Shown here one piece after another: positions 32,612 to 41,450 of a DNA stretch of 64,000 nt. Positions within the stretch are counted from its first letter, which is position 1. The number at the start of each line of letters is the position of its first letter. A program made the position numbers and the translations under genes. Source of the stretch: Sva-07 sp031426215 (lineage in GTDB: Bacteria > Actinomycetota > Acidimicrobiia > Acidimicrobiales > Ilumatobacteraceae); the NCBI GenBank assembly GCA_031426215.1, contig JANPKU010000048.1:40704-104703 (forward strand). Direction: 5' to 3'. The notes under the pieces are model-generated. The model saw only the letters and a program-made list of their open reading frames with translations, was not told the origin of the DNA and made no database searches.

Positions 32612-33856
32612 GTGACGACTGCCGAGCGCCCGACCGACGCCGCAGTGCGCCCGGCCAATCCGCTCGCGACCCCGGCGTTCCGGAACCTCTGGTTCAACAA
32701 CGTGGCGTTCTTCCTGGTGACCAACGCCCAGCGGTTCGTGTTCGGGTGGTTGGTGCTCGATGGGCTGCTGCGCAGCGAGAGCGTCCAAGGTCTCGTCGTG
32801 TTCACGCTCGGACTGCCTGCGGTGTTCCTGGTCCTGCAAGCCGGCGCCTGGGCCGACCGGTGGGACCGCCGCAAGATGCTGATCGTCACCCAGCTCGCCG
32901 GCGCTGCGGTGATGGCCGCAACGGCGGTCGTCGTGGGCTCGGGTGCCGTGAACCTCGGCTGGGTGATCCTGGCGACACTGCTCGCTGGTGCCGCCGCGGC
33001 GATCGGCTCGCCGGTGCGCTCGGCGATGATCCCGGCGCTCGTGGCCAAGGAGCAGCTCTTCAGTGCCATTGCGTTGAACGCCATCGCCATCACGCTGTCG
33101 ATGATCCTCGGGCCCGTGCTCGCCAAGGTGGTCGGCGATCAGTTCGGGTTCGAAGGCGCGTTCTGGTTCCAGGCGATCCTGATGTTCGTGGGCGTGCTGT
33201 TCCTCGTTCGCCTCGAGGTGCCACCGCACGACGAGGTCCGCGAGCGACGGTCGGTGCTCGACGAGACCCGCACAGCGCTGCGCCATGTGCTCGGCGATCA
33301 GCATCTCAAGACGCTGTTCGCGTTGCTGTTCACGGCGAGCCTGACGATCAATCCCGCGATCATGGTCACGATCCAAGCTCACGTGAAGGACGAACTGGGC
33401 CAGGATGCCGGGCAAGCGGCACTCCCGTTGGCCTTGATGGGCCTCGGAATCGCCAGTACGTCGTTCGTGGTGATGCGCAAGGGTGACATGCGGAACAAAG
33501 GGGCGATCTTCCAGCGGGCGATGATGTGTGGCGCCGTGATCACCTTCCTCGTCGGTCGCACGACCACGTTCGGCCAGGTACTGGTGTTGGCATTCCTCAT
33601 GGGCTTGGCAGGCGGGTTCTTCATCAACATGAACCAAGGCCTCGTGCAGGCCAACACTCCCCAGTCACTGATGGGTCGCGTGATGGGTCTCTACACGCTG
33701 GTCAACATCGGGCTGATGCCCTTCGGTGCGCTGGCCATCGGCATCGTCGCGTCGCGAATCGGCACCGGAAATGCGATCAGCGGTGCGGCTGCGATCGGGT
33801 TCGCCGCGGTGGTGACGACCTACGTGCGTAACGCCGATCTCCGCCGCCTCGGCTGA
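32612..33856 (+). CDS. Major facilitator superfamily transporter
   Basis: The 414-residue protein has about 12 hydrophobic segments and the MFS loop signature GAWADRWDRRKMLIV (about residues 78-92). The early segment FRNLWFNNVAFFLVTNAQRF and GAAAAIGSPVRSAMIPALV resemble the enterobactin-exporter-like (MFS_3) group, so it is probably an exporter. GTG 32612 is the start. It ends 19 bases before the first of two 48-bp palindromes in the convergent gap. Confidence 0.9.
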   Translation: MTTAERPTDAAVRPANPLATPAFRNLWFNNVAFFLVTNAQRFVFGWLVLDGLLRSESVQGLVVFTLGLPAVFLVLQAGAWADRWDRRKMLIVTQLAGAAVMAATAVVVGSGAVNLGWVILATLLAGAAAAIGSPVRSAMIPALVAKEQLFSAIALNAIAITLSMILGPVLAKVVGDQFGFEGAFWFQAILMFVGVLFLVRLEVPPHDEVRERRSVLDETRTALRHVLGDQHLKTLFALLFTASLTINPAIMVTIQAHVKDELGQDAGQAALPLALMGLGIASTSFVVMRKGDMRNKGAIFQRAMMCGAVITFLVGRTTTFGQVLVLAFLMGLAGGFFINMNQGLVQANTPQSLMGRVMGLYTLVNIGLMPFGALAIGIVASRIGTGNAISGAAAIGFAAVVTTYVRNADLRRLG

Positions 33857-33874
33857 GCCCCACCACCCCAAGCC

Positions 33875-33922
33875 CGGGCGATGAGCCAACCGCCCGAATA
33901 CCGTCCTCTCGCTCATCGCTCC
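33875..33922 (+). repeat. 48-bp palindromic element, copy 2
   Basis: The copy has arms GCGATGAGC and GCTCATCGC plus the conserved core CCGCCCGAATACCGTC. It is 48 bases long and in the same orientation as the copy inside the methyltransferase gene. It sits between the convergent MFS and SDR genes, 13 bases before copy 3. Confidence 0.85.
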
Positions 33923-33935
33923 GGGTAACAGACGG

Positions 33936-33983
33936 CGAGCGATGAGCGAACCGCCCGAATACCGTCGTCTCGCTCATCGCTCG
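33936..33983 (+). repeat. 48-bp palindromic element, copy 3
   Basis: The terminal arms CGAGCGATGAGCG and CGCTCATCGCTCG are perfectly complementary, extending by one base on each side into the flanks. The core is AACCGCCCGAATACCGTC. With copy 2 it forms a tandem pair in a 156-base convergent intergenic region that otherwise holds nothing recognisable. Confidence 0.85.
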
Positions 33984-34012
33984 CGGTGGCGGTGGAACGC
34001 CAATCGTTGTTC

Positions 34013-34819
34013 TCAACCGGGCGGATCGTCCTCGGCGAACGCTGTGCTCGCAAGTTCCGCTGCCCGACCACCGCCGTCAGCGACGAGGGCGATCCCGGAC
34101 ACGATCGACGACTCATCGGAGGCGAGGAACAGACAGCATGCCGCGATCTCCTCCGGAGACGCCGGGCGGCGCAGCGGAACCGACGCTGACGCCAGCCGGT
34201 ACGCGTCGTCGCGGGTGATCCCCCGGACAGCGGCCATGGCGTCCATGTCCTGGTCCCCCATCGGCGTTGTCACCCAACCCGGACAGACCGCGTTCGCACG
34301 GACGCCCTGCGGTCCGAAGTCGACAGCGATCGAACGGGCAAGGCTGATGAGGGCCGCCTTCGATGCGTCGTAGGCAACGGCACGGGGAGCGTTCGCCAGC
34401 CCGTTCACGCTCGAGACGAGCACCACCGAGCCACCCCCTCGTGCGACCATCACCGGGAGTGCGGCCCGGAGCAGCATGAGCGGGCCGGTCAGGTTCACGT
34501 CGATCGTGCGATGCCAATCGACATCGGTCACCTCGACCACCGAACCCGGCCGATCGATGCCCGCGTTGGCCACCACCACGTCGACACCCCCGAATGCGGC
34601 CACGGTCGCCTCGATCACCAGGACGGCGTGGGCAGGGTCGGCAGCATCTCCGGCAACGGCAAGGCCCCCGACTTCGGCTGCGATGTCGTCGAGCGGCTCC
34701 CGGCGACGCCCGGTGACCACCACCCGCGCTCCTTCGGCGGCAAAACGGCGCGCGATCGCTGCGCCGATACCGGACCCACCACCGGTGACCACCGCCACCT
34801 TTCCGGCCAACTGATGCAT
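34013..34819 (-). CDS. Short-chain dehydrogenase/reductase
   Basis: The 268-residue NAD(P)-binding oxidoreductase has the cofactor motif TGGGSGIGAAIARR, NAG (VVANAGIDRPG), and the Ser-Tyr-Lys set in VVLVSSVNG and YDASKAALISLARS. The NADP-favouring Arg pair in VTGRRREPL follows the second strand. ATG 34819 was chosen; a TTG three codons earlier is in frame. It is 33 bases downstream of the saccharopine-dehydrogenase-like gene start on the same strand but points away from it. The substrate is unknown. Confidence 0.9.
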   Translation of the reverse strand: MHQLAGKVAVVTGGGSGIGAAIARRFAAEGARVVVTGRRREPLDDIAAEVGGLAVAGDAADPAHAVLVIEATVAAFGGVDVVVANAGIDRPGSVVEVTDVDWHRTIDVNLTGPLMLLRAALPVMVARGGGSVVLVSSVNGLANAPRAVAYDASKAALISLARSIAVDFGPQGVRANAVCPGWVTTPMGDQDMDAMAAVRGITRDDAYRLASASVPLRRPASPEEIAACCLFLASDESSIVSGIALVADGGGRAAELASTAFAEDDPPG

Positions 34820-34852
34820 GACGGCCAACGATACGCAAGCCGCACGTGGAGA

Positions 34853-36202
34853 TCAGGCCTCCGTCGACGACCTCGGTCGCACGGCGATCATCGGGTCGGC
34901 GGCCGACACGGTCACCGTCGCAGTCGAGGCCTCGATCTCAGTCGCCAGGTCCCGCACCGTTCCATCGAACGACGCATCGCTCCCAGGCTCGATCTCGAGG
35001 TACTCGGTGGGGAGACCCATCACGTCGAGCAGGTCGATGAACGGATCGGGATCGAGCTCTTCGACGTTCACCATCGTCCCGGTGTCCCAGGCGCCATTCG
35101 CGATCAATCGCGCTGCGGCCACGGGCGGCACACCTGCGGTGTAGCTGATGCCCTGCGACTCGACCTCCCGGTAGGCGGCTTCGTGGTCGGAGACCTGGAA
35201 GATGAACATCTCTCTCGGCTCGCCGTCCTTGACGCCCTTGACCACGTTGCCGATGCAGGTCCGCCCCGTGTAGCCGTCGGCGAGCGTCTGAGGATCTGGC
35301 AGCAACGCCTTCACCATCTTCAAGGGCACCACCTGGCGGCCATCATCGAGCGTCACCGGTTCGTGACCGAGGAAGCCCAGTGTGCGCAGCACCGTGAAGA
35401 CGTTGATGTAGTGGTCGCCGAACCCCATCCAGAAGCGGATGCTCTCGGCATCGATGTTCTTCGACAGTGAGTGCAACTCGTCGTGTCCGTTGAGATAGAC
35501 CGGCTGCTCGCCGACGACGGGGAACTCGAATGTGCGCTTGACGGCGTGGGTGGGGTATTCGCTCCACTCTCGGTCGATCCATGTCCACACCTTGACGAAC
35601 TCGCGGAAGTTGATTTCCGGGTCGAAGTTCGTGGCGAAGTACCGCCCGTGGCTGCCGGCATTCACGTCGAGGATGTCGATGGTCTCGATCGTGTCGAAGT
35701 GATGCTTCGCTGCCAACGCGCAGTAGGCATTGACCACACCTGGGTCGAACCCGGCGCCCAGGAGTGCGGTGACGCCACGCTCGGCACACTCGTCCTTGCG
35801 CTTCCACTCGTGGTTGGCGTACCAAGGTGGGTCCTCGCACACGACGTCGGGATCTTCGTGGATGGCGGTGTCGATGTAGGCAGCACCAGTCTGGAGACAC
35901 GCCTCGAGCACCGACATGTTGAGGAACGCCGAGCCGAGGTTGAGCACGATCTGCGAACTGGTCGCCTCGATGAGCGCCACGGTGGCCGCCACGTCGAGCG
36001 CATCGAGCTGGCGGGCCTGCAACTGCAGCGACTCGTCGTTGACGTGACCCTTGCGGCGCACACTGTCGATGATCGCTTCGGCCTTCGACAACGTACGCGA
36101 GGCGATGCAGATGTCACCGAGTTCGTCGTTGTGCATCGCCGCCTTGTGGGCCGCTACGTGGGCGACACCGCCGGCACCGATGATGAGGAGGTTGCGCTTC
36201 AT
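34853..36202 (-). CDS. Carboxynorspermidine/carboxyspermidine dehydrogenase (saccharopine dehydrogenase family)
   Basis: The 449-residue protein starts with a Rossmann fold, NLLIIGAGGVAHVAAHKAA, and has the family segments YIDTAIHEDPD, LLGAGFDPGVVNAYCALA and VKRTFEFPVVGEQPVYLNGHDELHSL. This form reductively condenses aspartate semialdehyde with a diamine to make carboxy(nor)spermidine. The assignment rests on the adjacent NspC-like decarboxylase, transcribed just ahead of it on the same strand. ATG 36202 follows AAAGG. The last 40 residues, rich in Ala/Thr/Val, extend past the family core. Confidence 0.88.
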   Translation of the reverse strand: MKRNLLIIGAGGVAHVAAHKAAMHNDELGDICIASRTLSKAEAIIDSVRRKGHVNDESLQLQARQLDALDVAATVALIEATSSQIVLNLGSAFLNMSVLEACLQTGAAYIDTAIHEDPDVVCEDPPWYANHEWKRKDECAERGVTALLGAGFDPGVVNAYCALAAKHHFDTIETIDILDVNAGSHGRYFATNFDPEINFREFVKVWTWIDREWSEYPTHAVKRTFEFPVVGEQPVYLNGHDELHSLSKNIDAESIRFWMGFGDHYINVFTVLRTLGFLGHEPVTLDDGRQVVPLKMVKALLPDPQTLADGYTGRTCIGNVVKGVKDGEPREMFIFQVSDHEAAYREVESQGISYTAGVPPVAAARLIANGAWDTGTMVNVEELDPDPFIDLLDVMGLPTEYLEIEPGSDASFDGTVRDLATEIEASTATVTVSAADPMIAVRPRSSTEA

Positions 36203-36269
36203 CGTGAAGAGCCTTTCGTTCGGGAGTTGGCTTCGGACGTCGTGGTCGACGCCGGGTGGAGACGCTGGT

Positions 36270-37376
36270 TCACGACACGCTGCGCTCGAAGTCGTCGTAC
36301 GTGAACTGCCGGACGGTGTCGAGGGTGCCGTCGAGACGACGCACCACGATGGACGGCATTCGCACGCCGTTGAACCACGTGGTCTTGACCATCGTGTAGC
36401 CGGCAGCATCGGCGAAGCGGACCTCGTCACCGACTCGCAGTGGCGATGCGAGCCGGTACTGGCCGAAGACGTCGCCGGCCAGGCACGTGCGCCCGGCGAC
36501 GATCACGAGACGCTCGCCGGGGTCGGGTGAGCTGATCGACGGAGTGGTGCCGTAGATCAGATGGTCGAGCATGTGGGCTTCGACCGATGCGTCCACCACG
36601 GCGATGTCGGCCTCGTTGTGCACGACGTCGACCACCGTGGTGACCAGTTCAGCGGCGCCGGTGACCACCGCCTCACCGGGCTCGAGGTACACCTGCACCC
36701 CGTGGCGACCAGCGAACGCAGCGAGCGTCGCGCAGAACCGTTCGAGGTCGTATCCCGGGGTCGTGAACGAGATACCGCCTCCGAGGCTGACCCATTGCAG
36801 ATCAGCGAGCACTGCCGCATACCGGTCGCTGATGACGTCGAGCGAGCGACAGAGACTGTCGACGTCGGAGTTCTCGCAGTTGAAATGGAACATGACCCCG
36901 TCAATCGAAGGCGCCACGCGCCGCAGCACGTCGTCGTCGATCACGCCGAGGCGGGAGAATCGTCGCGCAGGGTCGGCGAGATCGAAGCTGGAGGTGCTCA
37001 CACCCGGATTGACCCGCAGGCCGATCGAGGCGGAGCCGACGACGTCGCGATGAGCCTCGAGCTGCGACACCGAATTGAAGATCACCTTGTCGGCAAACGC
37101 ACAGACCTCGGCAACCTCAGCGCGATCGAAGGCAACGCTGTATGCGTGGGTCTCCCCGCCGAAACGTTCGTGACCGAGGCGAGCTTCATATGCCGAACTG
37201 CTCGTGGTGCCGTCGAGATATCGCCGCATCAGCGGGAACACGGACCACGTGGAGAAGCACTTGAGCGCCAACACCGATTTGGCCCCCGATTTCTTCCGGA
37301 CCTGCTGCACCACCTCGAGGTTGCGCTCCAGCCGGCGCTCGTCCAGCAGAAAATAGGGGGTCATTGGAGCGTTCAC
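36270..37376 (-). CDS. nspC: Carboxynorspermidine/carboxyspermidine decarboxylase
   Basis: This PLP-dependent fold III decarboxylase makes norspermidine or spermidine. The 368-residue protein has the PLP Lys39 in VLALKCFSTW, the phosphate-binding SLGGGISFTTPGY, YLEPGEAVV, and the second-active-site Cys in GRTCLAGDVFG. The length matches NspC and is shorter than ornithine or diaminopimelate decarboxylases. It is 67 bases upstream of the dehydrogenase, forming a two-gene alternative polyamine pathway. A second in-frame ATG (37364) is possible. Confidence 0.9.
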   Translation of the reverse strand: MNAPMTPYFLLDERRLERNLEVVQQVRKKSGAKSVLALKCFSTWSVFPLMRRYLDGTTSSSAYEARLGHERFGGETHAYSVAFDRAEVAEVCAFADKVIFNSVSQLEAHRDVVGSASIGLRVNPGVSTSSFDLADPARRFSRLGVIDDDVLRRVAPSIDGVMFHFNCENSDVDSLCRSLDVISDRYAAVLADLQWVSLGGGISFTTPGYDLERFCATLAAFAGRHGVQVYLEPGEAVVTGAAELVTTVVDVVHNEADIAVVDASVEAHMLDHLIYGTTPSISSPDPGERLVIVAGRTCLAGDVFGQYRLASPLRVGDEVRFADAAGYTMVKTTWFNGVRMPSIVVRRLDGTLDTVRQFTYDDFERSVS

Positions 37377-37502
37377 GAGGGGTCGAGCCTACCGACTCTC
37401 CAAGTCCTCCCGAAGAGCCGCTCTCCCGATCGAGACCTCACGACTGCAGGGGTCTACTGTGGCCCCTACGACCGTGCAGACCGTGCCGGTCGACCGAACG
37501 CG

Positions 37503-38243
37503 ATGGACGACCCTACGACAGACGGCGAGCCTCCCGATCGGTGGCCCCACGACTCCCCCGCCGAATTGCCCCTACGCGCTGCCGTGGCCCTCGATTTCCG
37601 GGTCTCTCGACCGTTGCGGCGTCTCGCCCTGTGTGGGGTCGTGTTCTGGCTGGCGTACGAGTGGGGAATCGGCAACGAGGTCGTCACCCCGTGGTTGCTG
37701 GCACGGGTCATCGACGACCGACCGGGCGTCGAGGCGATCCCGGCAGCCATCGTCGTGGGATTCGTGTTCACGGCGCTCCAACAACTGCTGTCCGGTCTGA
37801 CGGCACTGGTGGGGTTCTCGATGTTCGACCGGACCGCTCATGCCACCTGGCGACGTCTGGAAGCCCGATTCGATTCGATCCCCGGGGAGTGGTCGAGTCT
37901 CGGATGGTTCAGCCGCTCCGTCCTGGTGTTCGGGCTCGGCACCACGGCGGTGGCGCTGGCCCAGATCACGACCACGGGCGAGGTCGGCGTACGTCGACAC
38001 CGGCGTGCGGTGGTCGAGGGCGCCGTACTGTGCGGCGCCCTCGTCGGGCTGGTCGGCGGCGCGGTGGGCGCACTGGCTGTGGCCGGACGTCGGAGCGACA
38101 CGTTGGCGCCGTTCACCGAATGGATGCTGCGCGTGCTCGGAAACCCGCTGTTCTGGCTGGGGCTGCTGGTCGTGGTTGCCACGGTCAACGTGACACGAAG
38201 CAGAATGTCGTCGTCGGATGTGGCCGACAGCCACACGCGGTGA
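37503..38243 (+). CDS. Membrane protein of unknown function
   Basis: The 246-residue protein has about four or five hydrophobic segments (near residues 40-52, 72-98, 135-155, 175-195 and 215-235) and short hydrophilic termini. No family motif is recognised. ATG 37503 is preferred; the frame is open much further upstream only because it is antisense to nspC. It ends 42 bases before the GGDEF-EAL gene and may be co-transcribed with it. Confidence 0.72.
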   Translation: MDDPTTDGEPPDRWPHDSPAELPLRAAVALDFRVSRPLRRLALCGVVFWLAYEWGIGNEVVTPWLLARVIDDRPGVEAIPAAIVVGFVFTALQQLLSGLTALVGFSMFDRTAHATWRRLEARFDSIPGEWSSLGWFSRSVLVFGLGTTAVALAQITTTGEVGVRRHRRAVVEGAVLCGALVGLVGGAVGALAVAGRRSDTLAPFTEWMLRVLGNPLFWLGLLVVVATVNVTRSRMSSSDVADSHTR

Positions 38244-38285
38244 CCACCACGCTCAAGGTCTGCTCGAGAGCGCCGATGACCACAT

Positions 38286-40577
38286 GTGCAGTGGACCGCA
38301 GGCTCGCGAAGTTGGGTGACGCTCGCGGTCCTGCTCGCTGCAATCGCCGTGCACGCGTCCGGGGTCGCCCCTGACCTGACGTATGCAACGGTGGTACTCG
38401 GCGGCGTCGCATTCGCGGCGCTCGGGGTACGGCGACATCGCGTGTCACTGCGGTGGCCATGGTGGTTGCTCTTCACCACCGGCGTGTTGTGGACGATGGC
38501 AAGCGTCGCAACCGAGGTCACAGGGTCTGCCGGCGATCTCAGCACGAACCGGTCGCTGCTCCCCGAGGCCTTCGCCATCCCGGGCTACGTGCTCTTCGGC
38601 GCAGCCCTGTCCGGGATCGTCCGTGCGCGCCGTGGGCGACCCGAACCCGGTGCCGTGCTCGATGCGGTGATGGTGGCAGCTGGATCCGCGCTGGTCGTGC
38701 ACGAGATCCTGATCGGACCGACGCTCGCCGACGGCAACAGCTGGATTCTGGCCCGGTTGGCCGTTGCCGCGTATCCGACGATGTCGATGTGTCTGATCGT
38801 GATCGCTGCCCGCCTGGCCTTCGGTACCGGAGAGCGCTCCATGGCGTTCGGGTTGTTCCTGATGGGAACGGTCGGCTTGTTCGTCGGCGACGTGGTGTAC
38901 TCGCTCGGTGAGATCGGCGTGATCTCCGTGTCACAGACGTTGCTCGAGGTGCCCTATCTGCTGGTGCCCGCGTGTATCGGCGCCGCTGCCCAGCATCCGT
39001 CGATCCGGCTCCTCGATCAGCACGCTCCTGAAACCGAACGGCCACTCGGGCCCGGGCGGCTGGCGGCCGTCGTCGTCGCGCTGCTGGCGCCGATCGGGTT
39101 GTTGGTGTTCCGTCAGGACCCCGCCAACCGATTCGTGGCAGTGGGGCTGTGCGGCGTGCTTGCCGTCGCGGCGGTTGCACGGATTGCATCGTCGATGCGA
39201 TCGCAGGCCGCCGTGGAGGCCCGGTTGTCGTACCGGGCGACACACGATGAACTCACTGGTCTGCCCAGCCGTTCGGCGATCTTGAGTCGCCTCGAGCAGC
39301 TGACCGCCGGCGATCAGTTCGGATCGGCTGCGCTGATGTTCCTCGACATCGACCAGTTCAAGCTGGTGAACGATTCCATGGGACACACCGTTGGTGACGA
39401 ACTGCTCGTGATCGCTGCTGAGCGAATCGCGTCGTGCGTTCGCGACAACGACCTCGTCGGACGGATCTCCGGTGACGAGTTCGTCATCGTCTCGGTGGGA
39501 ATCGACTCCGACCGCGCCTACGAGGTCGCAGATCGAGTTCGCCAGGCATTCCATCAACCGTTCGAGCTCAGCGCGGGCGAGGTGTTCGTCACGGTGTCGG
39601 TGGGGATCTCGATGACCGATCACGACGAGCGTCGGGCGCCGTCGATCCTCATCCAGGAAGCGGACACCGCGATGTACCGGTCGAAGGAGGCTGGTCGGAA
39701 CATGGTGACGATGTTCGACCACTCGATGCGGGAGCGAATCGATCGACGAGTCGAACTCGAGCGGATGTTGCGTCACGCACTCGAACAGGGCGACATCGAG
39801 GCCTGGTTCCAGCCGATCGTCAGTCTTCCGTCCGGTCGACCGCGGGGCCTCGAGGCACTCGCTCGCTGGGAGGTCGACGGACGGATGATCTCGCCGGCCG
39901 AGTTCATCCCGATCGCCGAGGAATCAGGACTCATCGTCCCGCTCGGCAGTCATGTGCTCAACGAGGCATGCCGTCATGTCGCCTGGCTGCGACAGAATGT
40001 GGCCGACGCACAAGATCTCTACATCTCGGTCAACCTCTCACCGCGTCAGCTCTGGGCTGGAGACATCGTGGACACCGTCGCCGAGGCTCTCGAACGACAT
40101 GGTCTCCCGGGTGACGCTCTGTGGCTGGAGATCACCGAGGGAGCGATGATCGACGACTCCGTCAGCACGATCGCCGCGATGACGGCCCTGCGTTCGTTCG
40201 GGGTGCGTCTCACGGTCGACGACTTCGGGACGGGCTATTCGTCGCTGTCGTACCTGAAGCGGTTCCCGGTGTCGATGGTGAAGATCGACCGGTCCTTCGT
40301 GGCCGGCCTCGGCCGGCACGAATCGGACTCGTCGATCGTGGCAGCGATCGTGGCGATGACCTCGGCCCTCGACCTCGACATCGTGGCGGAGGGTGTCGAG
40401 ACGGTCGAGCAGGCACGCCATCTCGTGGCGCTCGGGTGCGAGCAGGCCCAGGGGTACCTGTTCGGAGCAGCAGTTGCCCCGGCCCTGGTACCGGAGCTCC
40501 TCGTGTCATTGGCTCCCAAGGATGCCGAATGGGCGGTCCGTGAACGCCGTTGCGTCACGGTGGCCCGCCGTCGTTGA
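38286..40577 (+). CDS. Membrane GGDEF-EAL c-di-GMP signalling protein
   Basis: The 763-residue protein has an N-terminal membrane region of about eight hydrophobic segments (residues 10-310), a GGDEF domain (about 320-480) and an EAL domain (about 495-745). The cyclase signature is SGDEF (RISGDEFVIV) with one Gly replaced, so activity may be kept or reduced. The EAL domain looks active: GLEALARWEV, ISVNLSPRQL, ITEGAMIDD, VDDFGTGYSSLSYLKRFP, KIDRSFV and EGVE. It is therefore probably mainly a phosphodiesterase or bifunctional. GTG 38286 is the start. Confidence 0.92.
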   Translation: MQWTAGSRSWVTLAVLLAAIAVHASGVAPDLTYATVVLGGVAFAALGVRRHRVSLRWPWWLLFTTGVLWTMASVATEVTGSAGDLSTNRSLLPEAFAIPGYVLFGAALSGIVRARRGRPEPGAVLDAVMVAAGSALVVHEILIGPTLADGNSWILARLAVAAYPTMSMCLIVIAARLAFGTGERSMAFGLFLMGTVGLFVGDVVYSLGEIGVISVSQTLLEVPYLLVPACIGAAAQHPSIRLLDQHAPETERPLGPGRLAAVVVALLAPIGLLVFRQDPANRFVAVGLCGVLAVAAVARIASSMRSQAAVEARLSYRATHDELTGLPSRSAILSRLEQLTAGDQFGSAALMFLDIDQFKLVNDSMGHTVGDELLVIAAERIASCVRDNDLVGRISGDEFVIVSVGIDSDRAYEVADRVRQAFHQPFELSAGEVFVTVSVGISMTDHDERRAPSILIQEADTAMYRSKEAGRNMVTMFDHSMRERIDRRVELERMLRHALEQGDIEAWFQPIVSLPSGRPRGLEALARWEVDGRMISPAEFIPIAEESGLIVPLGSHVLNEACRHVAWLRQNVADAQDLYISVNLSPRQLWAGDIVDTVAEALERHGLPGDALWLEITEGAMIDDSVSTIAAMTALRSFGVRLTVDDFGTGYSSLSYLKRFPVSMVKIDRSFVAGLGRHESDSSIVAAIVAMTSALDLDIVAEGVETVEQARHLVALGCEQAQGYLFGAAVAPALVPELLVSLAPKDAEWAVRERRCVTVARRR

Positions 40578-40582
40578 TCTGC

Positions 40583-40608
40583 GGAGCGCAACGACGGAGC
40601 GCAACGAC
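40583..40608. repeat. Tandem 13-bp repeat between convergent genes
   Basis: GGAGCGCAACGAC is repeated exactly twice with no spacer, starting six bases after the GGDEF-EAL stop and ending ten bases before the next convergent gene. It could be a small slippage duplication or part of a 3' structure. No other copy was noticed. Confidence 0.6.
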
Positions 40609-40617
40609 CCCCGGACC

Positions 40618-41379
40618 TCAGCGAAGACGTTCGTCGTGCAGCGGCTCGGGCAGGTGGGCGACGTACCAGGTCTGTCGATCGAGCACCTCGACCGATGACC
40701 TCGGGAAATTGTTCGCGATGCGGCGGGACATCTCGTCGACGCCGAAGGTGTGGCGGTTGAAGTCACAGACATCGAAGACGAGAATGCCATTCGCCCGAGC
40801 CGGCACCTGCCACAGTTCGAGGTAGAGCCGGCTGAACGCCGTCAGCGTGCGTTCGACCTGTGAGACCATCACCAGCATCCCGACGTAGATGGCGTTCCTG
40901 GCGGCGAACTCCGGGAACTTCACTCGCAGGAACTCCGGTGAGATCTCCGCGACCTCCTCGAGGTGATTGGTGACCATGCCGAGCCCGACCGGACGAGCGC
41001 CCTGCCATGCGACGAGCTTCAGGATGCGCGGATTCGCGAATTGGGCGAGCATCTCCTCGTGAGTGTCGAGGTGACGAAGTACCGCAACCTCGGCGAGTGG
41101 TCCGAGGTTCTCCAGATATGACTCCCACAGCGCTTCGGCGAGCTCGCCGGTGATGGATCGTTCGTGGGTGATCGAGATCGGCGGAGCAACAGGATGGCGA
41201 TCGAGGATCGAGCCGTTGCGAGTGGCGGCGGGCGGCACCGGCGGCGGAAGCGGCTGGGGGACCCCGCGCACGACGGGAGCGACCGGGAAGGCAGTCGGAC
41301 GACGCATGGCCGACGGTGGCGCCATGTGACGTTCGACTGTGGGTTGACGAGGTGCTCGCTCGGCCGACCGTTCATCCAT
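40618..41379 (-). CDS. Protein of unknown function, possible GNAT-like fold
   Basis: The 253-residue protein has a proline-rich N-terminus (about residues 20-70, with PQPLPPPVPPAA) and a folded C-terminal part (about 70-240). Segments such as LVAWQGARPVGLGMVTNHLEE and ARANGILVFDVCDFNRHTFG resemble an acetyltransferase-like alpha/beta fold, but no clear acetyl-CoA loop is visible. No signal peptide or membrane segment is seen. It is on the same strand as the luciferase-like gene, 71 bases downstream of it. Confidence 0.65.
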   Translation of the reverse strand: MDERSAERAPRQPTVERHMAPPSAMRRPTAFPVAPVVRGVPQPLPPPVPPAATRNGSILDRHPVAPPISITHERSITGELAEALWESYLENLGPLAEVAVLRHLDTHEEMLAQFANPRILKLVAWQGARPVGLGMVTNHLEEVAEISPEFLRVKFPEFAARNAIYVGMLVMVSQVERTLTAFSRLYLELWQVPARANGILVFDVCDFNRHTFGVDEMSRRIANNFPRSSVEVLDRQTWYVAHLPEPLHDERLR

Positions 41380-41450
41380 CGCGCCGACGGTAGTGCTCCG
41401 ACCGCGGACAGTCGTGGATACCCGTCACCACTGCTCCACTTCACGTTGCG

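Noticed and set aside
33875..33983. CRISPR repeats
   Set aside because: Only two adjacent copies, a 13-base gap, no spacer-sized unique sequence and no cas genes; the third copy is inside a coding gene.
33777..34116. Small open frames crossing the palindromic elements
   Set aside because: They exist only because the element is open in several frames; they lack ribosome sites and overlap each other.
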